Assembly: GCF_964204645.1 (NCBI RefSeq)
Contig: NC_134028.1
Coordinates: 15,677,263 to 15,741,262 of the forward strand
Length of the DNA: 64,000 bases
Source: Tubulanus polymorphus
Lineage: Eukaryota > Nemertea > Palaeonemertea > Tubulaniformes > Tubulanidae
Direction of reading: 5' to 3'
The position numbers were made by a program, and so were the translations under genes. Below the pieces are notes generated by a model, which worked only from the letters and a program-made list of their open reading frames with translations, was not told the origin of the DNA and did not search any database. Below, piece after piece: positions 11,030 to 22,397 of this stretch. The number at the start of each line of letters is the position of its first letter. Position 1 is the stretch's first letter.

Positions 11030-12146
11030 TTTATTGAAATGCCCCGGTAGTTATCTGGGCAATTAGGATCCCCTTTGTTTTTAAAAAGTGGAATTATTGT
11101 TGATAGTCCCCAGTCGTGTGGGTAAATTCCTGAGTCCAAGATACGATTAAATAAGGTAGTGAGAACAGGTGATAAATTATTTGCAACTGATTTAAGGATT
11201 TCGTTGATTATCTCATCGGGTCCGGGTGACCTGTTATTTTTTAGTTTTTTGGTTGCATTTATAACCTCTTCTTCAGTTAGGTCTCTATTAAGGGCATCAA
11301 AATTCAACGTTGCAAAATCGAAATCGAAATGTCCCTCTGGGGGTTCAGTATTATCATAGTTGGGTTTTCTATTTAGTGTATGAAAATGGTTCACCAAGTC
11401 GTCAAAATTTGCTTCACATTGTGGTGCATTCGCCTTTTTGCGGAAAATTTTTAGAAACTTTTAGGATCAGACATCTTTAACATTCTAATTTCGTGATTAG
11501 TTCCTGTCGTGCGCGCATTTCGTTCACGATTAACCGATTGTTTATAGTTAGTGTATGCGTTGTTCAGAATTTGTTTAGTTTGTTCATTTTTGATACTCTT
11601 AAAGTGCCTTTTGGCACGCCTATATGCCCGGCGCTTTTCTATGACATTGCGTGAATGGTGACGGGAGGCTTTATCATTGTTATTGCGTTTACCTAGTAAT
11701 CTTTCTCCCATTGTATCTAGAGCCGTTCGCTTTAACGTGTCAACGAGTGTTGTTACAAGTGTTAGGTTCCGCCTGGTTTAATAAATCTTGCTGGATAATA
11801 TCAATGTCCGTACTATTATGGATTTTAATCATGTAATCAACTATTTTAGTTTTGTTCCAATTAATCTTTCGTGATCAACAGGTTCTTCGTTGGTGTCATT
11901 TATTATTGTTGATTTGCTAGAAATTTGTATTTCGATAGGGCAATGAACATCTGAAAATAGTCGGTCGAAACACAACACTTTAAAATGCACGATTTTTTCA
12001 AATAGGGGATAACTCGCTATGCCGTGTAATCGACCACATGAAAATTATCTGACTTAACGCATGTGTGTTTGCCCACATTTTTATCTTCACCGAGACGACC
12101 ATTACATATAAATATAGTGTGTGATTTACAAAATTCGACTAATTTG
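11030..12146 (-). pseudogene. Non-LTR retrotransposon (LINE) fragment: endonuclease end and RT start
   Basis: Reading right to left, broken frames give the end of an apurinic-type endonuclease (GRLGEDKNVG, VVDY, then SDVHCPI), a basic linker with KRRAYRRAKRHFK, and the start of reverse transcriptase (NRSPGPDEIINEILK, STIIPLFK, NYRGISINN). The RT is cut off immediately after that motif, before the catalytic FADD region. Several frameshifts are present. The combination is typical of CR1/jockey-like LINEs. An almost identical copy is at 47561-48677. Confidence 0.85.
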
Positions 12147-12425
12147 GGGTGTTACTAAAACTATGCACTACTAAAACGAAGACCGAAGACGAATGCACTT
12201 TGCGAGACTAAACCTATGCATGACTAAAACGAAGACCGAAGACCTATGCACTCATTAGAAATCATAACTAGGGGCGCTATCTGTATATTCAACCACCTCT
12301 GTCGATGAGTATAGGCAATAGGGACCTACTCGATATAAACATACATAAGGAAACGTAAAATGTTCGTTTATTTTTCTCGGGTGCATAGGTCTTCGTTTTA
12401 GTAGTACATAGTTTTAGTAACACCC
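12147..12425. mobile_element. 279-bp MITE with terminal inverted repeats
   Basis: Begins GGGTGTTACTAAAACTATG and ends with its near-perfect complement (CATAGTTTTAGTAACACCC, one mismatch). The inverted repeats run for about 37 bases and include TAAAACGAAGAC. There is no coding content. The left flank is LINE and the right flank is polymerase sequence, so it sits exactly at a junction, and no clear target duplication is visible. An equal-length copy is at 48678-48956. Confidence 0.8.
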
Positions 12426-13215
12426 AAATATAATTTCACTTAATGATAAGCCAGAACCTTCAATATATCTTTCTTCAATATATCTTTTGAATTCATTAAA
12501 TATTTTTTCTAATTTCTCTTTTATTTGTGTTTTTGAAATTATTTCTTCAGAGTGTGTTTGAATATTATAATCCATTTTTTCTTCTGATTTTACAAAACTC
12601 ACTTTCCCAGAGATACTAATTTTTGGATATTCAACATCTGTAATAAAGTCCATTATTTTTTTCCATTATTTCAATAAATTTACTATTATCTTTTATTGTT
12701 GCTCCTTTAAAAAATCTAAATATAATAGCTGCAGGACCAATTTTACTACGTAATGTTTCTCAAATTTCAATTGTATCTTTTATTTCTAGAGAATCAATAT
12801 ACTTTCTAACATTTTCCATGTAAGGTTTATTTGAAATAGATTTAGTTTTTGAAACTGGTTTTTTTACTTGTTGAGGTTTATCTTCAAAATAATCTGTTCC
12901 TAAAACATTTTTATTTAAATTTTGTTTGTGTTTTTGTGATTCGAGATGTATCTTAAAATTCCCTTTTTGCTATAAATTCGTTACAAACATTACATTTAAT
13001 TTCATCTTTTTTTCATATTTTCTAATTGTTCTTTTCTTTCTTTGGAATTTTCTGGTGTCTCAAAATCTATAACATTTTTTGTATGATTTGCAGTTTTTTC
13101 ATGATGCGATTTTTGAAATTTATCGATGAATTTTTTACAATGATATTGTCCATATTATGGACAATAATATTGATTTTTATTGACATCATTGTTTTCTGTC
13201 TGGTACTAACTGTCT
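12426..13215 (-). pseudogene. N-terminal part of a divergent Polinton PolB
   Basis: Broken minus-strand frames resemble the first 260 residues of the polymerase (zinc-finger pairs of CNVCNEF type, a GTDYFEDK segment, PYMENVRKYI, IGPAAI, then YPKISISGKV) but clearly differ in sequence from copies I-III. This piece therefore comes from another Polinton lineage. It ends at the MITE on one side and abuts an oppositely oriented polymerase piece at 13221 on the other. Stops and frame shifts are frequent. Confidence 0.7.
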
Positions 13216-13220
13216 CCCAA

Positions 13221-14316
13221 TTAAACTAAATTCAGAACTGAAAGTGCATTATTAAATCATAAACAATTATGTGAAAATCATGATTATTGTTTTGAGATAG
13301 TTTTACCAAATGAAAAGGATAAAATATTAGAATTCAAAAAATATTATAACAAGAATAAAGTACCATTTGTAATATATGGTGACTTCGAGTCACTCAATAA
13401 AGAATTAACTGATCAAGATAGAAAAGAAATATATCATAAAAGAAAGAAATTAAATTCTAATGAAAATGATGTAATTGATTATTCAGATCCTCTAAAACAA
13501 ATACTATTTAAAAGATTCATCAATCAGCTGCTGCTTTTGGATTATACATAAAATCTGATTATCCAGAACTAATTGAAAGTGAATATTATAATTACAGAAA
13601 TGAAAATGTTGTCAATCATTTTTGTGACTTATAAATCGAAAATGAAATAAAATTTAATGAAAAGTTAAATGAAAATAAAGAAATAATTATGACAGAAGAA
13701 GATAAAGAAGAATTTGAGTTTGCTGATAAATGTTATTATTGTGAAAAGACATTTAATCTAAAAGATAAAAAAAGTAAGAGACCATGATCATTTGAATGGA
13801 AAGTTTAGAGGCGCAGCGCATGAGAATTGTAACTTACAAGCTAAGAAAATTAACTTTGTTCCAGTAATATTTCATAATTTATCAGGGTATGATGCTCATT
13901 TATTCATCAAACAGCTATGTCATAAAATAGAAGAAATCAATAATGAAATAGAAAGATTAAATTCAAATAGATGAAAAGATAAAATACCAACTTATAAATT
14001 TAAAAAGTTAGCTAAAACATCTGAGAATTATAAATCATTCCAATTTGGGTGTCTAAGATTTATAGATTCATATAGATTTTTAAGTAGTTCATTAGATAAC
14101 TTATCAAAATCATTAGTTGATGATGAATTAAAGATATTAAAGCAACACTATCCAAATAATGATGATTTTCAATTAATGAGATATAAAGGCGCAATTCCAT
14201 ATAGTTTTTATAAATCACATAATGATTTCAATATAACTGAATTATTAAAAGAACAATTTTATGATGAATTAAGATCTGAATATGTTAAAGATGAAGTATA
14301 TAATAGAACATTGAAT
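13221..14316 (+). pseudogene. Internal PolB fragment (exonuclease and HNH region)
   Basis: Plus-strand frames carry ALLNHKQLCENHDYC, VIYGDFESLNKE, the HNH insert (RDHDHLNGKFRGAAHENC), FHNLSGYDAHLF and YKGAIPYSFYKSHNDF. Stops and shifts occur at several points, including a TGA at 13972 that is shared with the second copy. The fragment breaks off after DEVYNRTLNI at 14316, where sequence in the opposite orientation starts. In the second copy the same fragment continues into an almost full polymerase 3' half. Confidence 0.8.
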
Positions 14317-14317
14317 A

Positions 14318-15001
14318 TTTACTTCATTATAACATTTATCTAATTTATCATCTATATGTTGTTTTGAAATAATATGTTGTGAATGAGAATTTATATTATA
14401 TATTGGTTTATCTTCAGATTTTATAAACTTTACTTTAACTGATATACTAATTTTAGGATATTCAACATCAGTTATTATTTTTATTATTTCTTTCATATTT
14501 TCTAAATTTTTTTTCTTCTAATGTTTTTCCTTTATGAAATTTAAACTCGATAGCTGCTGGACCAATATCACTTTTAAATGCTTCGGTTATCTCTATATCT
14601 TTTTTATTATCTAATGAATTAATATATTTTCTTACATCTTCCATGTATGGTCTTTTATTGTTTAATTTATTTTTTATGCTTTTAATTGTCTTCTGTTTCT
14701 TATCATTATCTTTATCAAAATAATCTTCACCTAAAATATCATTATTCATATTTCTAATATGACTTTTAGATTTTAAATGTTCTTTATAATATCTTTTATC
14801 ACTGAATGATTGATTACATGTATCACATTTATATGTTTCTTTTTCATTCTTTAATTCATCTAATTTAGTTTCTAATATATCATCTTCATATTCTAGTTTC
14901 AATTTATTCTCTAAATGTGTTTTAGTTTTATTGTGCCTTGCTTTTTGGGATTTATCTATATTGATATTACATGTTGGACAGTAGTACTTATTTGCTTCCA
15001 T
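14318..15001 (-). pseudogene. PolB N-terminal fragment of copy V
   Basis: Starts with ATG at 15001 in TTAAAATGG and has the two fingers YYCPTCNINIDKSQKARH and YKCDTCNQSFSDKRYYKEH, then PYMEDVRKYI and IGPAAIEF. A frame shift occurs near 14510. The gene is cut at 14318 by the inversion junction with the preceding fragment. This is one of only two polymerase starts in the window whose ATG is intact (the other is at 27435). Confidence 0.8.
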
Positions 15002-15615
15002 TTTAATACTAAATTTTTTTTAAAATTGATTTTAGAAGTTCAGTGATTTATATCATGCATTATTTCAATCACACTTTACTAACACTTTTAATGTTTAAAA
15101 ATCTAACTCACACAAATATGAATATTGAAATAATGTTGTAAATATATACTTTTATATTGAATAATCTGTCAATTTAAATGTTATTCATATACATGAATAT
15201 TTTAAGAGTAATAGGGATAATGGGATTTCTTATCAAAGGTTGAATGGTCGAGTTCATTAAAAACAAATATTAAAAGTAATTTAAAACTATAATATATTTT
15301 CATAACCGTGTGTATTTCAGTTGAATAATAGAATAATAATTATTATTAAAATATATTTGATTATATGAATTTGTGTATTGTAAATAAATCAATTGGTCGC
15401 GGAGCGGAGCGGTAGCGAAGTGGAGCGACCAATTGATTTAATACAATATGCTTTTAAAATTTAAATTATTAATATCTTAGAATAAATATTTAGTTATAAT
15501 ATAAAATACACACGGTTATGAAAATATATTATAGTTTTAAATTACGTTTAATGTTTTGTTTTTAGTGAGCTCGACCTTTCGACCTTTGGTATGAAAGCCC
15601 ATTACCCCTATTACT
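15002..15615. repeat. Terminus of copy V: subterminal repeat plus 409-bp palindromic tip
   Basis: The usual subterminal sequence runs from about 15010 to 15206. A long foldback at 15207-15615 starts AGTAATAGGG and ends CCCTATTACT. Its inner arms pair over more than 100 bases: ATATTTTCATAACCGTGTG on the left and CACACGGTTATGAAAATAT on the right. Beyond it unrelated spacer begins (AACGTGTC). Same type of core as the left tip of copy III. Confidence 0.75.
15367..15450. repeat. Small GC-rich palindrome inserted in the loop of the tip
   Basis: Compared with the tip at 30883-31202, this tip has about 80 extra bases in its loop. Arms of AATCAATTGGTCGC and GCGACCAATTGATT flank a GC-rich loop of GGAGC-type repeats, quite unlike the AT-rich surroundings. 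It looks like a tiny MITE or a captured hairpin. Confidence 0.6.
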
Positions 15616-17449
15616 AACGTGTCATGATAAACATCTGGAATTAAACGTAATAAAGCTACAAAATTTACAAAATGTCGGTTTCGAATCCCTCAAATAGCCT
15701 TACACTTACAAATTATGGATTATCAAACAACTATGAACTCCCACAACGCCACATGTCTTTGATAATCGATACAATAATTGATACAGTGAAAACCTGGAAT
15801 TAAATGAAATAAATCTTAAATTCCGATTTGAACCCAACGTAGGCCCTCTCTCTACTTGTAGGCCTAAGATCTTGAAATAGGATAAATAATGTTATGGTGA
15901 AAGAGGCATAATGCTTCGGAAAAAATTGAATTCAATATGGCTCTTGGCCCGGCAAAGTTTGCTTTTGAAATATCCTTTTGATTAGGCCTAGTTACACATT
16001 TTAAAAGCAAATTTCATTTTGCATCAAATTAAAAGCGGCTTTGTTGAGGAAAAGATTCGTTTGAGTCGTAAAATTTATAGCCTAGAACCAATTTCTTCGT
16101 CAAAGCGTCAAATTGAGATTGGTTTCCCTGCATTTTTTACATATTACATCACTTACAACGATAAACGTCCGTCGCCTACTGAAAAATTCACAAAAACTTC
16201 CGCATTGAGAGCGCCACCGCACCAATTCAAATTCAATTATATGGATCGGAAACCCTCCAGCGATGCACTCTATGATCTTTAGAACCTGTCTTTGCTCACT
16301 GGGAATAAGATACTTCTCAGCGCGAAGGGGGCGGGGCGCAGCGTCACCAGGTCCCGCTCCGCGAGGAAGCTAGATTTTCAAAGAAATGAGTGCACGCGAC
16401 GGCCGTGACCACTTGTTAGTGACGTCATCAAGAAGGATGGCTCCAAGAATCGCCACATCACAGGTTACTGTGCATAAATGGGATTCGACCATTCAAAAGT
16501 TCAGAATGTACTTTCTTGTTTTGTAAAACAAGTTTATTCATGTCGTTATATAAAGCATTTTGTTTGAAACATTCTTTAATAATGTTTGTCGAGTTTAAAG
16601 CCAATGGTCGTTGTGTAATTCCATACTGGTCACTGACATCAAAGTTTTAGTTCCTGTTCACATGTTTCGACTTATAAATATCCAACTTGTATGTTCTATC
16701 TTTTAATACAGGTCATGTGATTAATTGCGTATCACTCCATTAGTTTAAAAAGAGAGCACATATTTCGATATTGTTAAATAATTAACTACATTTTTTTCTG
16801 TCACACGTTGATTTTTACCCATCACTTATAAAATTCTAATGAACCTGATGTATTCTGTAAGCTATGTAAGCTTGTTCTTAAAAATACACTATGAATTTCA
16901 ATTTGTACTGACCATAATAGTTTATTTTTCGTAAATAAAATTTACATTTTAATTAAATAATTTCAAAATCTTTTCTATGCCCTCTGCAACAGAAAGTTAC
17001 TAAGGACTATTACATATTCAGATGTACGTTGATAATTGATTTCAATCCTCCCTTGAAATAATTATATGAACATTATTTCGGAAAATGCAGGTGGCGCACA
17101 ATCATAATACATACAACTCATCAAGCTGACGAGTCGTTTCCGTAACCAATGTTACAGACGGGTAACCAATCTACTCGACTCCGCAGACAACTAAACGACG
17201 CGAGTAACCCCCAACTTGACTATAACTATAAATTATGTTATGTTAAACCGCATTGGTGTGACTTGACACGTCAAATGCGTATCCCGTATTGACATATTTC
17301 TATTATCAACTTTTCAAACTATGAATAGCACGCCTGCTCAGAAAACCCGTTATCGCTGCTTTGCAGCTATATTCTTATCTTGTTTTTCTTTAAATTCTTT
17401 TTTTTTCTTTAGATTATGATCGATACCATGATGACATAGCAGTACATGG
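15616..17449. other. Spacer without recognisable genes
   Basis: Mixed-composition DNA of 1.8 kb. Open frames here are short and without known motifs. A GC-rich patch lies at 16320-16380. A 35-base stretch around 17334-17372 containing the palindrome GCTGCTTTGCAGC recurs inverted at 59553-59587. No promoter, RNA gene or transposon end could be supported. Confidence 0.4.
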
Positions 17450-19136
17450 CGACCCATGTAAATAAATGGGATAATGACTAATTGGGATACACTAATGCCA
17501 AGTGTAATGATGAGTTATAGGCATGATCCCTCAACTAAAGGTTCAGGTTTTAGCCCTTACCACGTGTTATTCGGTCAAGAAATGCGTCTACCAATAGACA
17601 CAGCGTTAATTCCTTGCCATTCCTTAGCTACTGATCATAAGGCATACTTATCGTATATATTATGGAAGCTTGTCATATCACGAAATATCGCTAACGAGAA
17701 TATTAAGAGCTCAAAATAAGTATAAAACTCAGTTCGATAAAAAGGCATCAAAACCTCAGTTTCAGATTTCTGATCGCATTTGGCTAAAAGTCATGAAAGT
17801 TAAGAAAATAAAATCGCTAAAACTGTGTAAAAAATACGTAGGTCCCTATTTCAATCAGTCAGTAGCTAGCAAAGGGGCTTATCAATTACGAAGAATCTCT
17901 GATAACGTTTTACTCCCATCGCATGTCAATGGGAATCGTCTTAAATTATACAAAGATCCTTCATCGCGTCCGAATTATGAAGAGGTCGCATGGGATGGTT
18001 CAACAGCTGAGGAAAACCCTGAATTATTCGACGAGATTCATGGGCGCTTAAAATATAAACCTAGCAATCTAGCTGATACTCCAACTGACATTCAAATTTC
18101 GCCAGACGATAACAAAGACAGACCAGTTGTTACTGAGACTTTCAATGAATCAGATATTCAGAAAATTCTACAGTACAAACTAGAAAACGGTTTATGTAAA
18201 TATCGCGTAAAATGGAAGTCAGATTTAAATCGTGAAAATTCTTGGGAATTAGGAAAATGGATCCCAAATAAACTAATTCGACACTTTCACGAAAACTATG
18301 CGGCATCAGGCAAAACACGTAAGAAACCGTGCAAAAGTAAGTTTTTTGATCGCATTACAGACAATGCTGATAATAATCAAGGAAATCAAAGCGATCGCAA
18401 TGATAACGAGAGTGACGTAGCAAATATTATAATCACAAATAGAGATAGATGTCAGGATAGTGAAGTAGAGATAAGTGAAAAACCTAGAAGAAAATTAGAT
18501 GGAACCGTAATACAGGGTGTATATGTTACTAATGATCGCTTCCAGGAATTTGATAATCAGATATCTAATGAAGACTCATCAAATAATGAGAATGTAAATA
18601 GTGCATATTGTTCAGCTCGATCGAAAACTTACCAAGATCATACGATTGAGGAAAGCGTTAAGAGTAGTTCAGAATCATGTAATGTCGCTATCGAAGAGGC
18701 TATTCGGACGGGTAATCGTCGAGCATTATGTCCATGCCCTACAGGAAAAACGGTTGTTGCTACCAAATTTCAAATGCTATTCGTCAAGTATTACCACGAC
18801 CGCCCATGGTACCGGGCATCAAAACGAGATTGGTTTGAAGTAAGTGATCACGGAAAAAGTCTTGAACAGGTATGGGGTATATATCATGTCATCTTGGAAA
18901 ATGAAAGGCATCCAACCGAAAACGAGCTCAAAAACATAATACCTACAGCCGCTCGAGCCGTATCAACACGTTTCAACGACCAGGGAGTCTTAGAATACTA
19001 TGTTTTATGTGGGCGGTTTGCTCCCCCTGCATGGCTGCCTTGGTATGAAACACCTCCTGGCACACAAAGTCAGTACACTTCTCGTTTAAAGTCAATTTCT
19101 TCGAAACTCAGTAGTAGTTACAGTAGGTTTTCTTAA
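17450..19136 (+). pseudogene. Ty3/Gypsy retrotransposon: integrase C-terminus with chromodomain
   Basis: Only the 3' end of a pol gene. Frames around 17450-17710 hold the region just after the integrase active site (MPSVMMSYRH, then GFSPYHVLFGQEMRLPID). After a frame slip near 17700 a 488-residue frame follows. It starts with the DRIWLKV/VGPYF SH3-like domain, then a chromodomain-like part near residues 165-215 (KYRVKWKSD, SWE). A further 270 residues follow that I do not recognise, with PWYRASKRDWFEVSD and APPAWLPWYE. Protease, RT and the catalytic integrase core are absent. Confidence 0.8.
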
Positions 19137-19968
19137 GCTTTCCAGGATATCATATGGATATCAGCGATGAATTGATCAGGTTATTACTCGTACGTATATT
19201 TTCAGTTTATTTACGCCCTGAACGGTTCGAAGATCGGATAGTTCATACGTTCAATTGCTAGTCATTTTAAGTAGAGTGCATGAAATCTTTCGTAGAAAAC
19301 ACGCAAATAACGTCATTGTAAATCTAATCCGAGACATATCTGAGATTAGTGTACAGTACGGTATGAATTTATCAATGATATAATATAACGTGGATTAATT
19401 GAGACTGCGATGATAGGTGTTAATACAGTTCAATTGTGCTGGTGGTGTCATCTTTACCCAATTACTATGGTTATTCTTTATTTACTTCTGACCACTTGGA
19501 TAATGATCAGTTTTTATTTCTTTTGGTGGACAAGGGTAACTGTATTTGTGTTGTGTCATTGCCTGAACACTGCTCTGATGTCTGATGTTGCATGTTACTA
19601 TCATTGTGTCATGAAGTTATTTCCAGTCAGTAATCGGAAGATCTTCAAAACGGAGAAATGCGTACCAGTACTACTTGCAATCACCAACTGGACTTCAGGA
19701 CGCTATAACTACACAACACTTCGTTACTTCGCTTCCTTCGTCGCAGAATCAGCCAGAATTCGGGGATCCTTTGCAGATAATTACAGTTAACGTATCATCG
19801 CATCGTCCGTATGTAACGACAACATGTGACTCTTTCGTGAATGACTGAGAATCAAGATGTTACTGTCCAGCGTTTGCACATTTTCGCCCGGTGAAACTCA
19901 ATTTTACACGTTCTCACAGTGGAAGGAGTTTTAATGAACTTATAGCATCTGCGTTTTCCGCAAATTTG
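19137..19968. other. Gypsy downstream sequence and spacer
   Basis: No supported gene. A frame of 126 codons at 19410-19790 has no recognisable motif and unusual Cys/Trp content, and is probably chance. The stretch could include untranslated or LTR sequence of the preceding Gypsy element, but no polypurine tract or LTR pair was found. Confidence 0.4.
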
Positions 19969-21121
19969 GCGGTGTTGTCATATCGCGGAAATACGGAATC
20001 GCGGAATTTTCCAAAAACGCGGAATTTCTTCATTTTTACTATAAATAGTAAACGGGTTTTCCCACGGGGATACCCACTGTCGGACAGGGCACCGGACCCA
20101 GGTTTTCAAAATCGGGAATTAGTATTTGATAATTTATTATATCGCCAGTCAACAACTTAACGATACTGTTACAAATAATGGAGAACCTAGGCAATACGTG
20201 CTTTGCGAATTCAGTGATACAGAGTATCGCTGCATTAACTGAAGGAATACAAATCGATGGTACGTAAACGTAGGATTTGTGATGACACCATGGGTCATTC
20301 TCCAGGACTCAGTTCCGAGTTAAGATTTGACTCTGGTCTCTGGATTTAAAACATTGGAAATGAATTGGATCTAAGTAACTCAGAGTTAACTCACAAAACT
20401 GTGGAACTGGATCGATGTCAGACGAAAATAAACAGACATAATGTATATTTCATTCTGGCTTAGGATTGTTCATGCGTGTTGTGTGTCTACATTGTTGTTA
20501 AAAGCGAATGTGGTTTATCTTTTAGAATTAAATGATATGAAAGATCATAAAATGGTTTCGTTTGTTTTTAATGTTTACTTTGTGACTGCTATAACACATA
20601 TGTTCCTATGCTGATTATTTGGATTAAAAGAATCTTATTGGTAGCGGTACTGGACGGCCGTAAAATTATAATAATTTCAAAGGAATTTGAACCGGAACTT
20701 GTTTGGTCGTAGGATTTCATGTTTGCAACCATCTACAACTACGGTCCGACACCGCGAACGTGCTCAATATTTATCTGATAATATTCGTTTCTGAAGTTCT
20801 CAAAAAGTCGATGAACTTCGATCACCGAAGTTTGCCTAGTAGAAATAGACATTAGGTGCCTGGTCTCCTTCACCCCACTTGATTCTGACTTCTTCTACAG
20901 GTGGCAGCCAGTCAACGGTATCGTAATATGATAATTCCATATAAAATTGCCTGCAAATAATGGGATTCGAACCTAACTCGTTGCATCGATCGGCCCGGTG
21001 CCCTGTCCGACAGTGGGTATCCCCGTGGGAAAACCCGTTTACTATTTAAAGTAAAAATGAAGAAATTCCGCGTTTTTGGAAAGTTCCGCGATTCCGTCTT
21101 TCCGCGATATGACAACACCGC
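19969..21121. mobile_element. 1.15-kb DNA transposon with about 130-bp terminal inverted repeats
   Basis: The left end reads GCGGTGTTGTCATATCGCGG and the right end is its complement; the arms stay paired up to about 20090 and 21000 respectively. A 7-base direct repeat AAATTTG flanks it (19962-19968 and 21122-21128), the expected form of a target-site duplication. No transposase is present, so it is non-autonomous. The interior holds a ubiquitin-protease-like exon (see 20178-20259) and otherwise nothing recognised. Confidence 0.8.
20178..20259 (+). pseudogene. Ubiquitin-specific protease Cys-box exon carried in a transposon
   Basis: An ATG-initiated 27-codon stretch contains ENLGNTCFANSVIQSIAAL. 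This matches the USP family Cys box (GL-NLGNTC-F/Y-NS-LQ-L), whose Cys is the catalytic nucleophile. The frame is followed directly by GGTACGTAA, a good 5' splice donor, with a stop just beyond if unspliced. No His-box exon is visible downstream within the element. Most likely a captured host exon; alternatively the first exon of a gene belonging to the element family. Confidence 0.65.
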
Positions 21122-21250
21122 AAATTTGGAGGACCAAATTTAATTGCACAAGGGGGCATCTGTCACCCTGATATAATTTGCATATTTCATAATCATATAG
21201 ATCTACAATGTCATATCGAACAGTTCATAACATTTTATAGCTCTACTACA

Positions 21251-21288
21251 TATTAATAATAATAATAATTATTATTATTATTATTATA
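21251..21288. repeat. AAT/ATT trinucleotide microsatellite (self-complementary)
   Basis: A run of AAT units followed directly by a run of ATT units, giving a perfect small palindrome of 38 bases. Located in the spacer between the DNA transposon and the BEL/Pao remnant. Confidence 0.85.
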
Positions 21289-21328
21289 TAACTTATGACT
21301 ATAGTGTCCATGTGATTTTAGGTCGTAA

Positions 21329-22300
21329 TCAACATGTGACATTACTCAATATGTTTTCACAATAATTAGCTATAGTCTGTAAACCTTTGAACTCTTCAAA
21401 TTGTGAGAAATCAATAGGCCATTTTTGTACATCAGCGCTTGGCTTAGGAATGGTGTATGCATCTACCTCAAAAACTTCTCCTTTCCATCCTGGGATTGTT
21501 TTGGATAAGTTGAAGGTAAATTTCTGACATAGTTTAACTATCTTAGCACCTCCCGCCAATGAGAACTCTAACTCAACAAGTGGGCCTCTCAGTCCAAGTC
21601 TTCTGGCCATTCTCTCTCTTATGAAGTTGATATTTGATCCATTATCAAACAATACTCTGGCTTGACATACTGCAAGCTTGCTCTCTAACTCAACAACTGC
21701 GGTCAATAGCAACACTTCACTTGGACTTCTATCCAATTTAACGTAGTTGGACTGAGCCTTCATATATTCGGTGGACTGACCTTCACCAGTCTGTGAGTCT
21801 GTTGTAGTTTCTTCAGCAATTTTGTCATGCGATAATTCCTCTTTCCAGTGCAGTAATAGATGATGATGTTTGTTACACTTGCTACAAGGTGGGGCGTTGC
21901 ATCTTTTTACTGAGTGCCCAACTGCTAGACATTTGAAACGGGCTCCAGACTTTCGTACTCTCTCCTGGCGATCTGATACATTCATCTTATCAGCCTTGAA
22001 ACACTTTGCAGAAGGATGATTGTTTTTATCGCAAAATATGCACTTTGTTCTGCCAGTACCATAGTTATGGTTAACAGGCAAAGCTTGCCCGGTGGCCATT
22101 AGACGAGTTGTCATCCGCTTCTCAGGTTTAAAAGGCCTCTTTTCACCAGAATCCTGTGTCCTTCTGGCAACCTTAGTAGCGTCCTCAAGTTTCTCCAGTA
22201 AATCTGGCAATGGAATTGGTAGATGTTTATTCGCTCCTCTACTACCTCTCTCATTCCTCATTGCTTCTGCATCCCATCTTCGCAAGAGTGGTTTTGGTAG
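21329..22300 (-). pseudogene. BEL/Pao zinc knuckles and aspartic protease
   Basis: A 318-residue frame with CIFCDKNNHPSAKC (a CCHC-type knuckle), CLAVGHSVKRC, CSKCNKHHH, and then the retroviral-type protease active site LFDNGSNINFI followed by RERMARRLGL, as in DUF1758 of BEL/Pao elements. Upstream codons (LPKPLLRRWD) continue in another frame, showing a frameshift near 22290. The protease would process the element polyprotein; no RT follows, so it is inert. Confidence 0.85.
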
Positions 22301-22397
22301 CTTGGTTTGACTAATGCAGTCAATATCCAGCTATAGGATTCCAAGTCATCGTCTTCTGTTATTTTTTGAAGATAGTTTTAGTTTGACAACACTACTA

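Noticed and set aside
16019-16282. 87-codon open frame in the spacer
   Set aside because: No recognisable motif, no promoter or splice context, length expected by chance.
19891-20160. Similar open frames at 19891-20160 and 20912-21118
   Set aside because: They are the two arms of the transposon's terminal inverted repeat read on opposite strands.
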